From contig CP136066.1 of assembly GCA_032622095.1 (NCBI GenBank), positions 8,889,784 through 8,953,783 on the forward strand: DNA of 64,000 nucleotides, given 5' to 3'. The DNA is from Siphonodentalium dalli (taxonomy: Eukaryota > Mollusca > Scaphopoda > Gadilida > Siphonodentaliidae). This document shows, piece by piece, positions 11,346-22,815 of the stretch. Made by a program: the position numbers and the translations under genes. Within the stretch, counting starts at the first letter, position 1; every line of letters begins with the position of its first letter. The notes below the pieces were generated by a model. The model was not told the DNA's origin. It ran no database searches and was given only the letters and a program-made list of their open reading frames with translations.

Positions 11346-12915
11346 GCATATATGGGGGGCTTAATAAATAGTAATTGAGGGGCGCTTAATAAATAGTAAT
11401 TGAGGTGCGCTTAATAAATAGTAATCGAGGGGTGCTTAATAAATAGTAATCGAGGGGTGCTTAATAAATAGTAATTGAGGGGCGCTTAATAAATAGTAAT
11501 TGAGGGGTGCTTAATAAATAGTAATTGAGGGGCGCTTAATAAATAGTAATTGAGGGGTGCTTAATAAATAGTAATTGAGGGGCGCTTAATAAATAGTAAT
11601 TGAGGGGTGCTTAATAAATAGTAATTGAGGGGTGCTTAATAAATAGTAATTGAGGGGCGATTAATAAATAGTAATTGAGGGGCGCTTAATAAATAGTAAT
11701 TGAGGGGTGCTTAATAAATAGTAATTGAGTGGCGCTTAATAAATAGTAATTGAGGGGCGCTTAATAAATAGTAATTGAGGGGCGCTTAATAAATAGTAAT
11801 TGAGGGGCGCTTAATAAATAGTAATTGAGGGGCGCTTAATAAATAGTAATTGAGGGGAGCTTAATAAATAGTAATTGAGGGGTGCTTAATAAATAGTAAT
11901 TGAGTGGCGCTTAATAAATAGTAATTGAGGGGTGCTTAATAAATAGTAATTGAGGGGTGCTTAATAAATAGTAATTGAGGGGTGCTTAATAAATAGTAAT
12001 TGAGGGGCGCTTAATAAATAGTAATTGAGGGGTGCTTAATAAATAGTAATTGAGGGCTGCTTAATAAATAGTAATTGAGGGGTGCTTAATAAATAGTAAT
12101 TGAGTGGCGCTTAATAAATAGTAATTGAGGGGCGATTAATAAATAGTAATTGAGGGGCGCTTAATAAATAGTAATTGAGGGGTGCTTAATAAATAGTAAT
12201 TGAGTGGCGCTTAATAAATAGTAATTGAGGGGTGCTTAATAAATAGTAATTGAGTGGCGCTTAATAAATAGTAATTGAGGGGCGCTTAATAAATAGTAAT
12301 TGAGGGGCGCTTAATAAATAGTAATTGAGGGGCGCTTAATAAATAGTAATTGAGGGGCGCTTAATAAATAGTAATTGAGGGGAGCTTAATAAATAGTAAT
12401 TGAGGGGTGCTTAATAAATAGTAATTGAGTGGCGCTTAATAAATAGTAATTGAGGGGTGCTTAATAAATAGTAATTGAGGGGTGCTTAATAAATAGTAAT
12501 TGAGGGGTGCTTAATAAATAGTAATTGAGGGGCGCTTAATAAATAGTAATTGAGGGGTGCTTAATAAATAGTAATTGAGGGGTGCTTAATAAATAGTAAT
12601 TGAGGGGCGATTAATAAATAGTAATTGAGGGGCGCTTAATAAATAGTAATTGAGGGGTGCTTAATAAATAGTAATTGAGTGGCGCTTAATAAATAGTAAT
12701 TGAGGGGCGCTTAATAAATAGTAATTGAGGGGCGCTTAATAAATAGTAATTGAGGGGCGCTTAATAAATAGTAATTGAGGGGCGCTTAATAAATAGTAAT
12801 TGAGGGCTGCTTAATAAATAGTAATTGAGGGGTGCTTAATAAATAGTAATTGAGTGGCGCTTAATAAATAGTAATTGAGGGGCGATTAATAAATAGTAAT
12901 TGAAGGGTGCTTAAT
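11346..12915 (+). repeat. 25-bp satellite, main array (~62 copies)
   Basis: Uninterrupted 25-bp monomers. The invariant half is TTAATAAATAGTAATTGAG and the variable half is GGGCGC, GGGTGC, TGGCGC, GGAGC, GGCTGC or GGCGA. Rare variants recur at fixed spacing: GGAGC at 11,860 and 12,385 (525 bp, 21 monomers); GGCTGC at 12,060 and 12,810, and GGCGA at 12,135 and 12,885 (750 bp, 30 monomers), indicating block duplications. The array runs into the MITE end ATCGGAT. Confidence 0.95.
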
Positions 12916-12922
12916 CGGATTA

Positions 12923-15070
12923 TGCATCTTTAATAGTCATTTCAAGAATAAAAATTCTCGAAATTTCAAATTATAGATCTACTATAATATAAGGCCGCAT
13001 GTGAATTAGGCGTAAGAGATTTACTAAGAAAAATACTATTATAATACTGTATTAATACTTAGTCATTCTGGTACTAGTATGTTATTACATTAGCAAACAG
13101 TGCTAATATAGTAATTCTTGAAATTAAAATGCCTGGAATTGGTTTCGAAATTAAAATAGAATTATATACCAGCACACGTATACTGGAGAATTACACGTAC
13201 GTGGATCGCGTACTTAATAAAAGTGATAAGGAGTAAATCGATCAATTGAATATTGGGAATCATTTGAAAAGCACATGTACCAACGGTAACTGCTGTGAGG
13301 GGATAGCTCGAACAACATCAGAGAAAATATAAAGGTATTTCATGACTGGTGAGAATTTGTCCTTCCTTATAGTTACATGCAGATCAAGCAATGGTTTGTT
13401 CAGACCGTCTCAGACTGATTTTGTACTTTAAATTAACCATCGTGGTTATGGGAATGAATCTTGAAAAGAAAGTCATAAAGCTGAGAGGATATCATTGTTT
13501 ACTAAAAATATGCTATATAGTTTTTTAAATAAATATATGTACCATATTTAAATACTATAGTACACATATTTTCCTTTAGGAATTATGTTTCCTTCTACAC
13601 CATATATCCAATGAGCCATGCCAAATACTGCATGACTGAGACACCATGAAGGGACCCGACCCTGTACATTAGTGAAAAACATTACTCTAATGCATCTCAG
13701 ATCACGACTGGGACAGTTGACCGTTTTAATAAACATTTGTTAGCACAAGTAGCAGTACATGTATATTGGTTGTGGAAATATCGAAATAAGCATTTGTGGC
13801 ATTTGAAAATAAAGTTAGAAACGCGCCATCTGATTTTACCGGCCGTAATCGGCAGTTTACAGGGTGTACACGAAAGTTTACTAGACGTTCAATAAAATTA
13901 AGGAAAAAAATACCAGACGTTCAATGCCTGTTTGACAGTTACGAGGCGTTAAATTTTGTTGGAGCACCACGATTTGAAATCGGGCTCGTATATCGAAAAT
14001 CTATCAATGACTATCAATGGGATATTAAGGCATCCAAATCATGCCTTTGTTATTAAATACGACATCGTATAGTTTGGGAAATGTGCTTTTGATCGCAAAC
14101 GTGGCGTGTTTTAGAACGAAAATATGAGGTTCAATCTTTATTTACGAGAGAACCAGAAAAGAAAAGACACTGAAACCAAATTAGTACGAAAATGTAGCGG
14201 AACATGCCACCCATCGAGGCAGGTTGGCACCCTGCGTGGCTGGGATGTTTACAAAGTTGAAGGAAAACATGACAATATATGTACCGTATAGTAAATCTGA
14301 GGTGATCGGCTTTTGTGTACAACAGTTTACCGCAAACCAGTGCAAATACGAACTTCTCGTTTCCACTGTTAGAAGTTTTATGCAAATTCTGGTTTCAACG
14401 ATACCAAACAAACCAGCGTCCACACACAGTGTAATCTACATTTTTAGTCATTATCTGATGATAATCTGAGTGGAGATTGTTGAATATATAGCCTTGAAAC
14501 TTTTTGGCCAAATTAAATTTTCTTTGGCTATTTCCCCTCAAATAATGGTCTTTCCCCCCTCCCCCAAAAATGGCCATTGGTTAATTTTGCTACCGATAAC
14601 GTGAACCCTGCATGTACTGACGTAGGAAGAAACTATTGTGGTAAGGACGGTTAGTTTATACACCTAAATCAATCGGTTGTTGAGCGATTTCACTTTCAGT
14701 GTTGAGTAAACATTTTTACTCAACTCGTTGAGTAGAAATTGTTTATTCAACGTTTTACGCTTGGGGCCATATAACTGCGCAGCTGTTGAGTTCTTGTTGA
14801 TTAATATATTACCCAGCCAGACTCTTCAACACAACGCGTGTAACTCGAATACTCAAAACACTGAATGAATATTCATCGCGCTCAATCAACATCTGAGGGT
14901 GAAAAGCGCTGCAGATGTTAATTTACATATCTATATTCCGGAGATTTCGAGGCCCTCATGTGCGTATAAACAATTGTCGGCAAGTCGACCAGTGACTTGA
15001 CTTGTTTTACTTCAGAGGGTACTTAGAGTGAACATGCACCCACCCCCGGTGTAGTATTTGGGAACTTAAC
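12923..15070. other. No gene recognised; decayed hAT-family end at 14,510-14,612
   Basis: Frames of 80-86 codons at 13,796-14,056 and 14,131-14,469 overlap each other on both strands and show no family signature. The segment 14,510-14,612 repeats the GGCCAAATTAAA / GCTACCGATAACGTGAAC pattern of the right end of the hAT-like element at 9087-10,838, without an intact TIR. Confidence 0.5.
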
Positions 15071-15074
15071 TTAC

Positions 15075-15400
15075 AGCTCAAAACCAAAACTTACATTATT
15101 TAACAAACCAATAAAACAAAACAAAGAAGCAACTCTATTAGGATTCACATTAAACCGACGCCTCACACTAAATAAACATATAAAAACATTTCAACTAAAG
15201 CTTTACTAAGAACCGCACTCCTAACGAGACTTCTGGGCACAGGGTGGGGGGTCAACCCAACCACTCTAATTAAATTATACAAACATTTCATCCGCCCAGT
15301 CATGGAATATGGGGTAATAATTACTTCAAAATGCAATCAACCCACACACAACACACCACATGTGAAAGCCCTTATCGAAATACGCACCCACCCCCCATTC
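15075..15400 (+). pseudogene. LINE reverse-transcriptase C-terminal fragment, frameshifted
   Basis: Translating plus-strand frames piecewise gives LLGFTLNRRLTLNKHI, then after a frame change LLTRLLGTGWGVNP and LYKHFIRPVMEYG. This series (G..LD..L....HI, then LY...IRP.MEYG) is typical of the region just after the RT domain of Jockey-type non-LTR elements. There is at least one frameshift and no intact frame. It stops before the TTAA-flanked MITE at 15,473. Confidence 0.65.
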
Positions 15401-15472
15401 GGTCCCTTCATTTATCTGCAGACATCCCATACATAAAACAAAGGCTCCAAGAACTCGCTGACCTGATATTAA

Positions 15473-15864
15473 CCCTTTACCCAACAAACCGGCCAAAACC
15501 GGCCAAATAAAGCTTCAACAGCCTAAAATATCTTCGGTCTGTCTAAATAGAACCATACAAATATGGATATCATTGGAACCGGCTCCTTGACCACATTGTG
15601 ATAGTTACAGTTATGCCCTGTGCCAATGCATTCTCTTATATATGCGAGTCGACCAGAGGTCGCCTCGCATATATAAGAGAATGCATTGGCCTAAAAAAAA
15701 TCTTTTTTTAACACTTTTTACCATTTTTTCTTACATTCTTTAACAATTTTATAATTTTTAATGTGTTAAGCCAATGCATTCTCTTATATATGCGAGGCGA
15801 CCTATGGTCGACTCGCATATATAAGAGAATGCATTGGCACAGGGCCCTTCTGTTGGGTAAAGGG
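15473..15864. mobile_element. piggyBac-like MITE (TTAA target site)
   Basis: TIRs CCCTTTACCCAACA (15,473-15,486) and the complement TGTTGGGTAAAGGG (15,851-15,864) are flanked on both sides by TTAA, the piggyBac hallmark. 392 bp, non-coding. It encloses two long hairpins built on CCAATGCATTCTCTTATAT (about 15,629-15,693 and 15,771-15,840). The same hairpin recurs at 40,731-40,803 and, diverged, at 56,970-57,135. Confidence 0.8.
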
Positions 15865-16439
15865 TTAAGGGCAAAATCTGAGGAAGATCGTCCTCAGCAA
15901 ACGCTAATTACTTATAAGCGAGATCGATTATAGGCTACGCTAAACTGACAAAAATACATTTCAGATAACTGATCCAGTAATCGAAAGCACATTTCAGCAC
16001 CCAACAGGTAATTATGAATTATGTTTCAAAGGGCTCTTCGGTGTGTATTGACCATCGGTAGGCGAACACAGTGGAATGGCCACGCCCCCTGCAGTAAAGC
16101 AAGTCCTCAATAACTTTACCCACCAGCCAAGGCAAAAATTTAAACCACTAACAAAAAGGAAATTCAGAAATATCGACCGAACAACGCGAATGTATACTCG
16201 GCCATTCGCCGAAAATTTTGAAAACATGTTTATTATTACATTGACTAACACCAAAACTAAAACATAGGTTAGCGGACTCACGCCCTAGATGGCTCCTTGG
16301 TCGCTGATGAATGTCCTTGGGGGGTGTAGATGCGCTTGTCGTGGCCGTAGTATAAGCCATCGAATAATTATCTCCTTTAAACCAACTAACAACGCGAATG
16401 TATACTTGGCCATTCGCCGAAATGTTGAAAACATGTTTA

Positions 16440-17290
16440 TTATTACACTTAGTTTTGGCAACAGTGATATTTTGGAAAAAGTTCACCGTACATTTCTTAA
16501 ACACGTCCTCAAACTTAGACCATCAACCCCAAATTATATGTTGTACGGGGAATGTGGCATACTACCATTATATATACAGATATATACAAGAATGATGAAG
16601 TTCTGGAGTAAAATAATGAATAGTAACGGCGGTAGATATCAAAGAGTAATTTATAAATTAGCACATTCAATGTTCGATATAAATGACGACAGATACCCTG
16701 GTTGCATAAAGTTTATAAGATATTAGAAGACAACGAACAAATACTTTATTGGCACAATCATGGAACAGATACCGGATAGCAACCAACATATCTCATATTT
16801 GAAATGTAGTCTAATATCCCAGTTTAGAAACTCATGGGAAACGGACTTAAATAAAATAACTCGAGCCGTGGCCGCATATATATATAGAATTTTCAAGCAC
16901 GATTTATCATTCGAAAATTATCTTGTAACACTCAACACAGCAAATCGGTTCATCTTGTGTAAATTTAGAACCAGCAATGATCGACTCCCGATTGAAATAG
17001 ACCAACTCCGAACAATCTGATCGCGTATGTCAACTCTGCAAATCCGGTAAAATGGAGACGAGTTCCGTTACCTTCTCGTATGCGAAAGCTTATCTAAAGC
17101 CAGGCGCCGTTTATTAATAACGTTTTCGAACAAACGCCTCAATACAATCACTATGAGCGAACTACTTAATCAGAAAAACCCAACAAGCCTACGACGACTA
17201 TGTGATTTTATTAAAATTGTAAACCGCGAACTATATATCGAACGGTATTATAAAGATAAACTGACGCGCCGCCTTGTATATAAGGCATAT
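16440..17290 (+). pseudogene. LINE ORF2 C-terminal fragment
   Basis: The frame ending at 16,726 carries KVHRTFLKHVLKLRPSTPN and LYGECGILPLY, and the frame 16,760-17,020 continues with a helix-rich region that leads toward a C..C motif at about 17,030 (CQLC). The pattern matches the minus-strand fragment at 18,680-19,090 (HRTFIKHVLHLKSSTPNYMV, YGESGRLP), so both belong to one family. Stops and frameshifts separate the pieces. The sequence at 18,100-18,172, ending AATAAAGAATTGAATTGAAT, looks like a LINE 3' tail, perhaps from this copy. A nearby direct repeat (CGCGAATGTATAC...GGCCATTCGCCGAAA at 16,186 and 16,394) suggests rearrangement at its 5' side. Confidence 0.7.
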
Positions 17291-17299
17291 ACACTATTG

Positions 17300-17910
17300 A
17301 TAAATTGATAAATGAATAATGTTATATATAACAATTGTTCTATTATATTTATTTATAATGTGTTTATATTTATTTATAATAATACTATTATGTATAATAT
17401 GTATATTTATTATATGCTTCCCCATTAAATAGTGGGAAATTGCCGTGGCGTAGAGCGTTATATCCATCGCCTGGACCGACTCGATGGATAACACTGACCG
17501 ACTCGATGGATAACACAATAGTATTACTTTTTCGGAGATTACTTCCGGTTTATAGCGGCGAATCACATTAAATTTCAAAGCGTATCAATAACAGCCGGAC
17601 TATTGTTTTAATTATTGATTTTCACGGTTCATAAACTGTTATTTAATTGTTATAATGTTAACTCATTTGTTTTAATATATTCTTATCACTAAATTATGTA
17701 TACATTAATTTTCTCGCATCATTTCAGAATAAAACAATGGGGACTATTTCTTATGGCGGCTATGCTCGATATTTGTCATTCGGTGGTGAGCAAATCAATT
17801 GATGGAATGTAAACAAAATGCAAATGTCGAAGCTTTCTAACAATTTGAAGTGAACTGTAGGACAAAATTAGCAGTTTTGGTGCGGTTTATAGCGCATATA
17901 ATAAAAAGAA
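17300..17910. other. No gene recognised
   Basis: AT-rich sequence with TATTTATT repeats near 17,340-17,410 and a short tandem of GACCGACTCGATGGATAAC at 17,473-17,515. Nothing else supported. Confidence 0.4.
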
Positions 17911-18068
17911 AACCTACGGGTTTTGGTTGAATACCCGGATTATCTCATTCGTGGGTGCAAGGAAGTACAGAATTTCCACTCGCGACTTGCAGCCGCTCGT
18001 GGAAATTCTGTACTTCCTTGCACCCACTCATGAGATAATTCGGGTATTCAACCAAAACTCGTAGGTAT
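17911..18068. repeat. Fold-back element, ~67-bp arms
   Basis: CCTACGGGTTTTGGTTGAAT at the left is mirrored by ATTCAACCAAAACTCGTAGG at the right; the arms continue inward through GGTGCAAGGAAGTACAGAA to a ~20-base loop (about 17,979-17,998). Only a few mismatches. No TIR-plus-body structure, so it is a simple fold-back. Confidence 0.85.
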
Positions 18069-18679
18069 TCTCTATATATGTACCATGTTATATGTAAATA
18101 CTGTACAAATGTTATCTCGATACATATGTATTATAAATAGGTCATGAGAATAAAGAATTGAATTGAATTGATAATTTTTCACACAACTCGCGACCTGATT
18201 GCCAATCTGTTGTAAAATAACCCAAGGGTTGCTTGGAAAGCCGCGAGATTGAGGGTAAGTCCTATACAACTGCTATGCACACATGCGATGCCATTTCCTG
18301 GGTACATATTGTGGAGTAAGTCAAAAGGACTCTATACAGGTATGTCAACCAAATATAAAGAAGAGAATCGGTGGCATGGCGGCGGAATACTAAATTTGAA
18401 ATGATGCTCACACTTTAGGTAGCGCATGGCCAAATGATAGCAATGGTGAAGTATCTTGCAAATGGCCAAAAATGTGTAAAGATAAAGTTATATAACACCG
18501 CAATGAGACTGTCATGTCAACACAACTAACAAATGGAAATTAAATTGACTGTAACCTGATGTGTATAATAATAAAATACATAATAATAATAATATAGTAG
18601 CGTCTGATCGGATTGAGTCCCTATAACAGAGAAATGTGAATCCTGATCGAGTGCCGATTAAGAAAATATAAAATTCAAG

Positions 18680-19090
18680 TCATGGTTGTTTACACTTTAT
18701 ATGATAATTTTCACTCAACTCCCGATCTGTCCTGAGTGCACTTTTTACGATATTCAGGGCTAGTAAATAAAGAGTTTTACAAAATCTGCTTCGTTGCATA
18801 TTCTTAATATTCATCCAGTATTTCAGAATGCGCAAATTAATTGTGTATTCAATCGGCAGTCTACCACTTTCACCATATACCATATAATTAGGAGTCGATG
18901 ACTTTAGATGGAGCACATGCTTTATAAATGTTCTGTGGATATTTTCAAATATTGCATTACTCCCTGATCCCCAGACTTCACAACAATACAACATAATTGG
19001 TAAAACTTGGGCGTCAAATAATTCAAACATGTTTTTTACTGACAAGCAATGAATTCTTGGTTTCGATATAATAGAGTAATAATAGAGCAA
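18680..19090 (-). pseudogene. LINE ORF2 C-terminal fragment (same family as 16,440-17,290)
   Basis: 136-codon frame containing FELFDAQVLPIMLYCCEVWG, the conserved 'thumb' signature of this class of non-LTR RT, followed by NIHRTFIKHVLHLKSSTPNY and GESGRLPIEY. It lacks the RT catalytic core and the C-terminal zinc motif, so it is a truncated insertion on the minus strand. It retains an open frame over its whole visible length. Confidence 0.8.
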
Positions 19091-19655
19091 ATACCATCAA
19101 CACCACAGTGGTCAACAATAATGGTGATAACCAACAAGGAACCACCACCTACAACAACAACAACAACACCAGAGCCTCGGGATTCCAAAAATTCTCAGCT
19201 CGGATCCAGCATATGTTATCAGATCAACCAAATCGAGTTGGAGCTTGTACCACAAGCTTTCAATCTTTGATTTAATTTTCAACGTTATACCATTATGGTT
19301 GGCCATTTTAAATAATTGACATTTCAGTCCAAAAAGTATCTGACACAAATCGACTAATTTCCAAGTAAAGTGGCACGCAGGCATGCATGACATTTCCAAC
19401 TATTGGCTATTTTGGCAAACTTTGACGGAGTAGACACTCAAATCCCTTAACCAATGTCCCATAGTTATCAATGAATACTTTACCCATAATGATAACCAAC
19501 TTCTCCTCGTTAACGCTCCATACATGAGCGTGTCGACATGGGGTGCTTTGGTAATTTTGTTCAACAATCGGAAATTTTATTCATGACACAACGTTACACT
19601 AAGTAATTAATAGGTTGAAATTGTTTCCATTGTTTGATTTTCCAAACAGTAATTA
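19091..19655. other. No gene recognised
   Basis: Contains a CAA/AAC microsatellite near 19,150 that generates artificial polythreonine and polycysteine frames. Nothing else supported. Confidence 0.4.
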
Positions 19656-20250
19656 AAGGGGTACTGTACACCATTTTCAATAAATTTCCGGTGACAACAA
19701 CGATCTATTATCGATACTATATAGAAACATAAGTAATTTGAGTCAAAGATGTATTCTGTAAACGCTCAGGTTAATAGGCTATCTTAAAATTTAATAATTT
19801 AAAAGTTAATAATTTAATATAAATTGAATTTATGGCTGGAGCCATAAAATGCCGTAAATTAAAATACGAATTTCAGTGTACAAAACGTAATCAAATTATA
19901 ATTGAGGGATACTGGATTAGTAAACCCATTGCACACACGATCGTTTGAAACATTATGCTTATACGGGGAGAAATCTCAAGCCACTCATTGACTAGTGACG
20001 ATACAATAACTTAAATGAGTATATGGGACTACTATGCATATAATATAATTTTTATTTGATTCATTTGGTTGAAAACTGTACAAAAATTACTCGACAACGA
20101 CAATTTGTATTTTTGCATTCCGGTAAATTTGCCATCCGTAACACTACTTCGTACTCAACAGACTTTCAAATAATGGAAAAGTTGTTACCTTATTATTCGA
20201 CTCGGGGATTATAGAAACCAACAACAACATCTTGGGTACAGTACCCCTTT
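19656..20250. mobile_element. TIR element (GGGGTACTGTAC ends)
   Basis: AAAGGGGTACTGTAC at 19,656-19,670 is mirrored by GGTACAGTACCCCTTT at 20,235-20,250. 595 bp, no coding capacity. I cannot identify a convincing target duplication, so the superfamily is unassigned. Confidence 0.65.
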
Positions 20251-21649
20251 GAGGGGGGATATGTTGTTTTCAGAAGAACGAAAGCATATTCATTTTATAA
20301 TTTTGGTCTGAAATGGCCACCAGTTGAACATATTCCAACCTTAGTTTTGAAAATGTCCAATTCCACAGTTGATGAGTTTGAAATGCCAGTTGGAATGTTC
20401 CAACCAAGGTTGATGCAATGGTATGTCAACTTTATGGATTTGGTCTGGTTGTTTGTGGATGGGTGCAGTTGGAAATTTCAAAGTGGTTGTTGTTGTTTTT
20501 GTTGAAGTGTTACCCAGAGAGAGAAACAAAAAGACTTTTCGATCAGGAAAACACTTTGGACGTTTGCAAATTATCCACACCATGCAGTGGGTACTTCAAC
20601 CGCGACAATAGGTACTTTCACAAGAAATTATACCGATTTGTTGATACTCATAAAATTATCGACAACAATTATTTAAACCCATAATTTGGCGTTTTTGTAT
20701 GATTCTAACACACGACAAGGACTTTTTCCTGTCAAAGTAATGTACATCTTTCCAAATAGCTTCAGGATGACATGGAAAATTGAACACGGTTGTGAATATA
20801 TCAATATTTAGTCAGAATTATTTCCTCAGACTGTATCATTTTCCAAGTAATCATTTCAAATCGTTAGAAAAATCCCAATTTAAATGGGCCAGAGAATTTT
20901 TTTCAACGAGTGATTATACATCTACATAATATGTGGTTAATTGTTCTTCTGGGATATCGATTTGCAGTCATTTCAGCGATGTTAACATATGTACCTTCCT
21001 CCATCGCACGGGATATGCGTGAACGGATTATCCCGATCGGTTTTGGCAATGAGTTGGGCTTCAAAACCACTTTGAATGAGAGAAATAATGTAATTGTAAC
21101 TGTAAACTGACTGCAGGCAGTTATCGTGTTGTATTTTGTTGCAAATTTTGAAATCCAAGATGGCCGCTGGCAGCCATGTTTTTTTGGCCGAATGACCTCA
21201 AAATGACTCATTCCTATTTACATGTCCATGTTAACATCCATGATAAATAGTATGCACAGAAATTCATATACAGCTGTTTACAGTGAATTTCCCCCAGCAA
21301 ATCTCTGTTTTAGTGTTAAAAGGGGGGTGGGTGTCAAAAAATGGTCGGAAAAAACTGTCAAAAACGGAAAAAAATTTGGCGGTGGGGGTGGGTGGGTACA
21401 AAAAATGATAGAAAGGGAAATAATGCCATACGTGCCTGAAATTGTTTTCCGACCCCCCCTGTAACTCTAGGAAAAATCATCGGATCAAACTCAAATACGA
21501 GCTCAACCTGTATCTTGATATGACTGATCCACATAAAAACGGTATTTGCAATTAAAGGATCCAAACTTGAGATATCATCCGGAAACTGAAAAAGTGAGAA
21601 ATTTTCTAAGTAAAAATAAAGTTGAAATGAAAGTGTCAATGACACTGTA
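20251..21649. other. No gene recognised; left flank of the Polinton
   Basis: Frames up to 102 codons (20,903-21,211 minus) overlap others on the opposite strand and show no motif. G-rich runs near 21,320 and 21,378 encode low-complexity peptides only. Confidence 0.4.
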
Positions 21650-21975
21650 AGTAGTAATGGGGGCACTATGGCCCAGTACCCCCCAGACATGGGCACTATG
21701 GCCCAGTACCCCCCAGGCATAGGCACTATGGCCCAGTACCCCCCCCCCCCAGACATGGGCACTATGGCCCACTGGGCCATAGTGCCCATGTCTGGGGGGT
21801 TACTAGGCCATAGTGCCCATGTCTGGGGGGTACTGGGCCATAGTGCCCATGTCTGGGGGTACTGGGCCATAGTGCCCATGTCTGGGGGGTACTGGGCCAT
21901 AGTTCCCCCTGAGGATAGATGTTAATGTCATTGATGTGACATTTCTGATCGAAAAAATGAAAATGGACTTAGACA
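21650..21975 (+). repeat. Left terminal inverted repeat with internal palindrome
   Basis: Matches the right end in reverse complement: the unique inner part, from GTTCCCCCTGAGGATAGATG to ATGGACTTAGA, pairs with 37,506-37,580. Outside it are about seven 30-bp repeats landmarked GGGCACTATGGCCCAGTACC. The outer three to four are in plus orientation and the inner four in minus orientation, meeting at about 21,770-21,776, so the TIR itself forms a palindrome of ~250 bp. Confidence 0.85.
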
Positions 21976-22090
21976 TTTTTTCATTACTAGTTTAAAGTTT
22001 GTATAATTCTGACCAGAGATGACACATCGACACGAACAGAATCAATTGGTGGGGATCCTACAGTGAAAACGATTTTGTTGAAATTTATCA

Positions 22091-22096
22091 TTTATT
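22091..22096 (-). promoter_or_regulatory. Polyadenylation signal for the leftward core genes
   Basis: AATAAA on the minus strand, about 245 bases past the stop of the protease frame and inside the element. It is a candidate ordinary poly(A) site for the leftmost late transcript, in contrast to the histone-type ends on the right. AATAAA is common in AT-rich DNA, so support is modest. Confidence 0.35.
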
Positions 22097-22341
22097 TTTC
22101 AAAAACAAGAACAATGAACAATAATATATTATTATACATCAATAATATTAACAAAGAACAATAATTTATGTACAAAACAAGGTCTCAGATTTGAAGAAAC
22201 TTAATTGAACATCCTACAACATCCTACGCTGAATCAATAACAAAAGAGTCTATTTTGTGGAGTTGTTGACACATTCGTTGTTATCTGGTCGTCGTCTTCT
22301 TTGCGTTGTATGTATATCAGCCGTCGATGTCCTGGTGAAGT

Positions 22342-22815
22342 TTAATTCAACAGCAAATTTGCTTTTCTGTATAATCGACCATAGTGCTTTCCAAACCATC
22401 GAACTATTGTTCTGTCATTCTTGAAGAAATCCCGAGAATTGAATAATCTTTTCATCCTCTTTCCTTTCATCATGTGGTGGAGTGCGAATATACAATATAA
22501 TCCACACACATTTGTCGCACGATGTTGATATCGTGTTGTATTCATAGTCCATGCTGATGAGTTCCTTTTTATGAATGGTAACATATATCATCTCGGTGGT
22601 GGTAGTCCAAATGAGTCGAAGTATACAGCTGATCTTCCATTGAATAACATCAATGTCCAGTGTTCTCCTGGCTGATCCGATGAGTGCGTGTTCACAATAT
22701 ATGCTTGAATATGCTGTGGTTTCTTCTCTGGTAACAGATCTCTAGCCCAAACATGTGTGTTAAGTTTACACAACCAGGAATTATCCAGAATATATTGAAG
22801 TTCAGCTGTCTGCAT
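22342..22815 (-). pseudogene. PRO: Adenain-like cysteine protease (maturation protease), nonsense-interrupted
   Basis: Polintons encode a protease of the adenovirus-protease/Ulp1 family thought to cleave capsid precursors. The first part (22,588-22,815) carries the catalytic His in GEHW (residue 52) and Asp in FDSFG (residue 67), as in the family. The second part, in the same frame, carries the oxyanion Gln and the nucleophile Cys in NVCGLYC. A TGA codon at 22,588-22,590 separates them, between Asp and Cys, followed by one Tyr codon and an ATG at 22,584. So all catalytic residues are present but cannot lie on one ordinary polypeptide. The ATG at 22,815 overlaps the end of the upstream gene by 14 bases. 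Recoding is possible but nothing supports it; a nonsense mutation is the simpler reading. Confidence 0.85.

Larger units (their letters stand above)
8214..12922 (-). mobile_element. Mariner-like MITE, copy 3, hugely expanded
   Basis: Opens with CTCAATCCGAT at 8214 and closes with ATCGGAT at 12,914-12,920. Inside the left end, 8220-8600 matches the other two copies in reverse orientation, including a CAA run that is the complement of their GTT run. The element's far end (GAAATAGTAATTTTGGAGCG in the other copies) is here replaced by thousands of bases of 25-bp tandem repeat plus insertions. I infer that the satellite grew from that terminal segment. Confidence 0.65.

Noticed and set aside
8592-12915. 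The regular 25-bp array as a CRISPR array
   Set aside because: Monomers abut with no unique spacers and the setting is animal nuclear DNA; it is a satellite.
14131-14577. Cluster of 60-84-codon frames on both strands
   Set aside because: Mutually overlapping, AT-rich, no motif; part of the region holds a decayed hAT-family end.
21358-21925. 180-codon and overlapping frames rich in MAQYPPDMGT-type repeats
   Set aside because: They are translations of the 30-bp TIR repeats on both strands; open frames result from the period being divisible by three.
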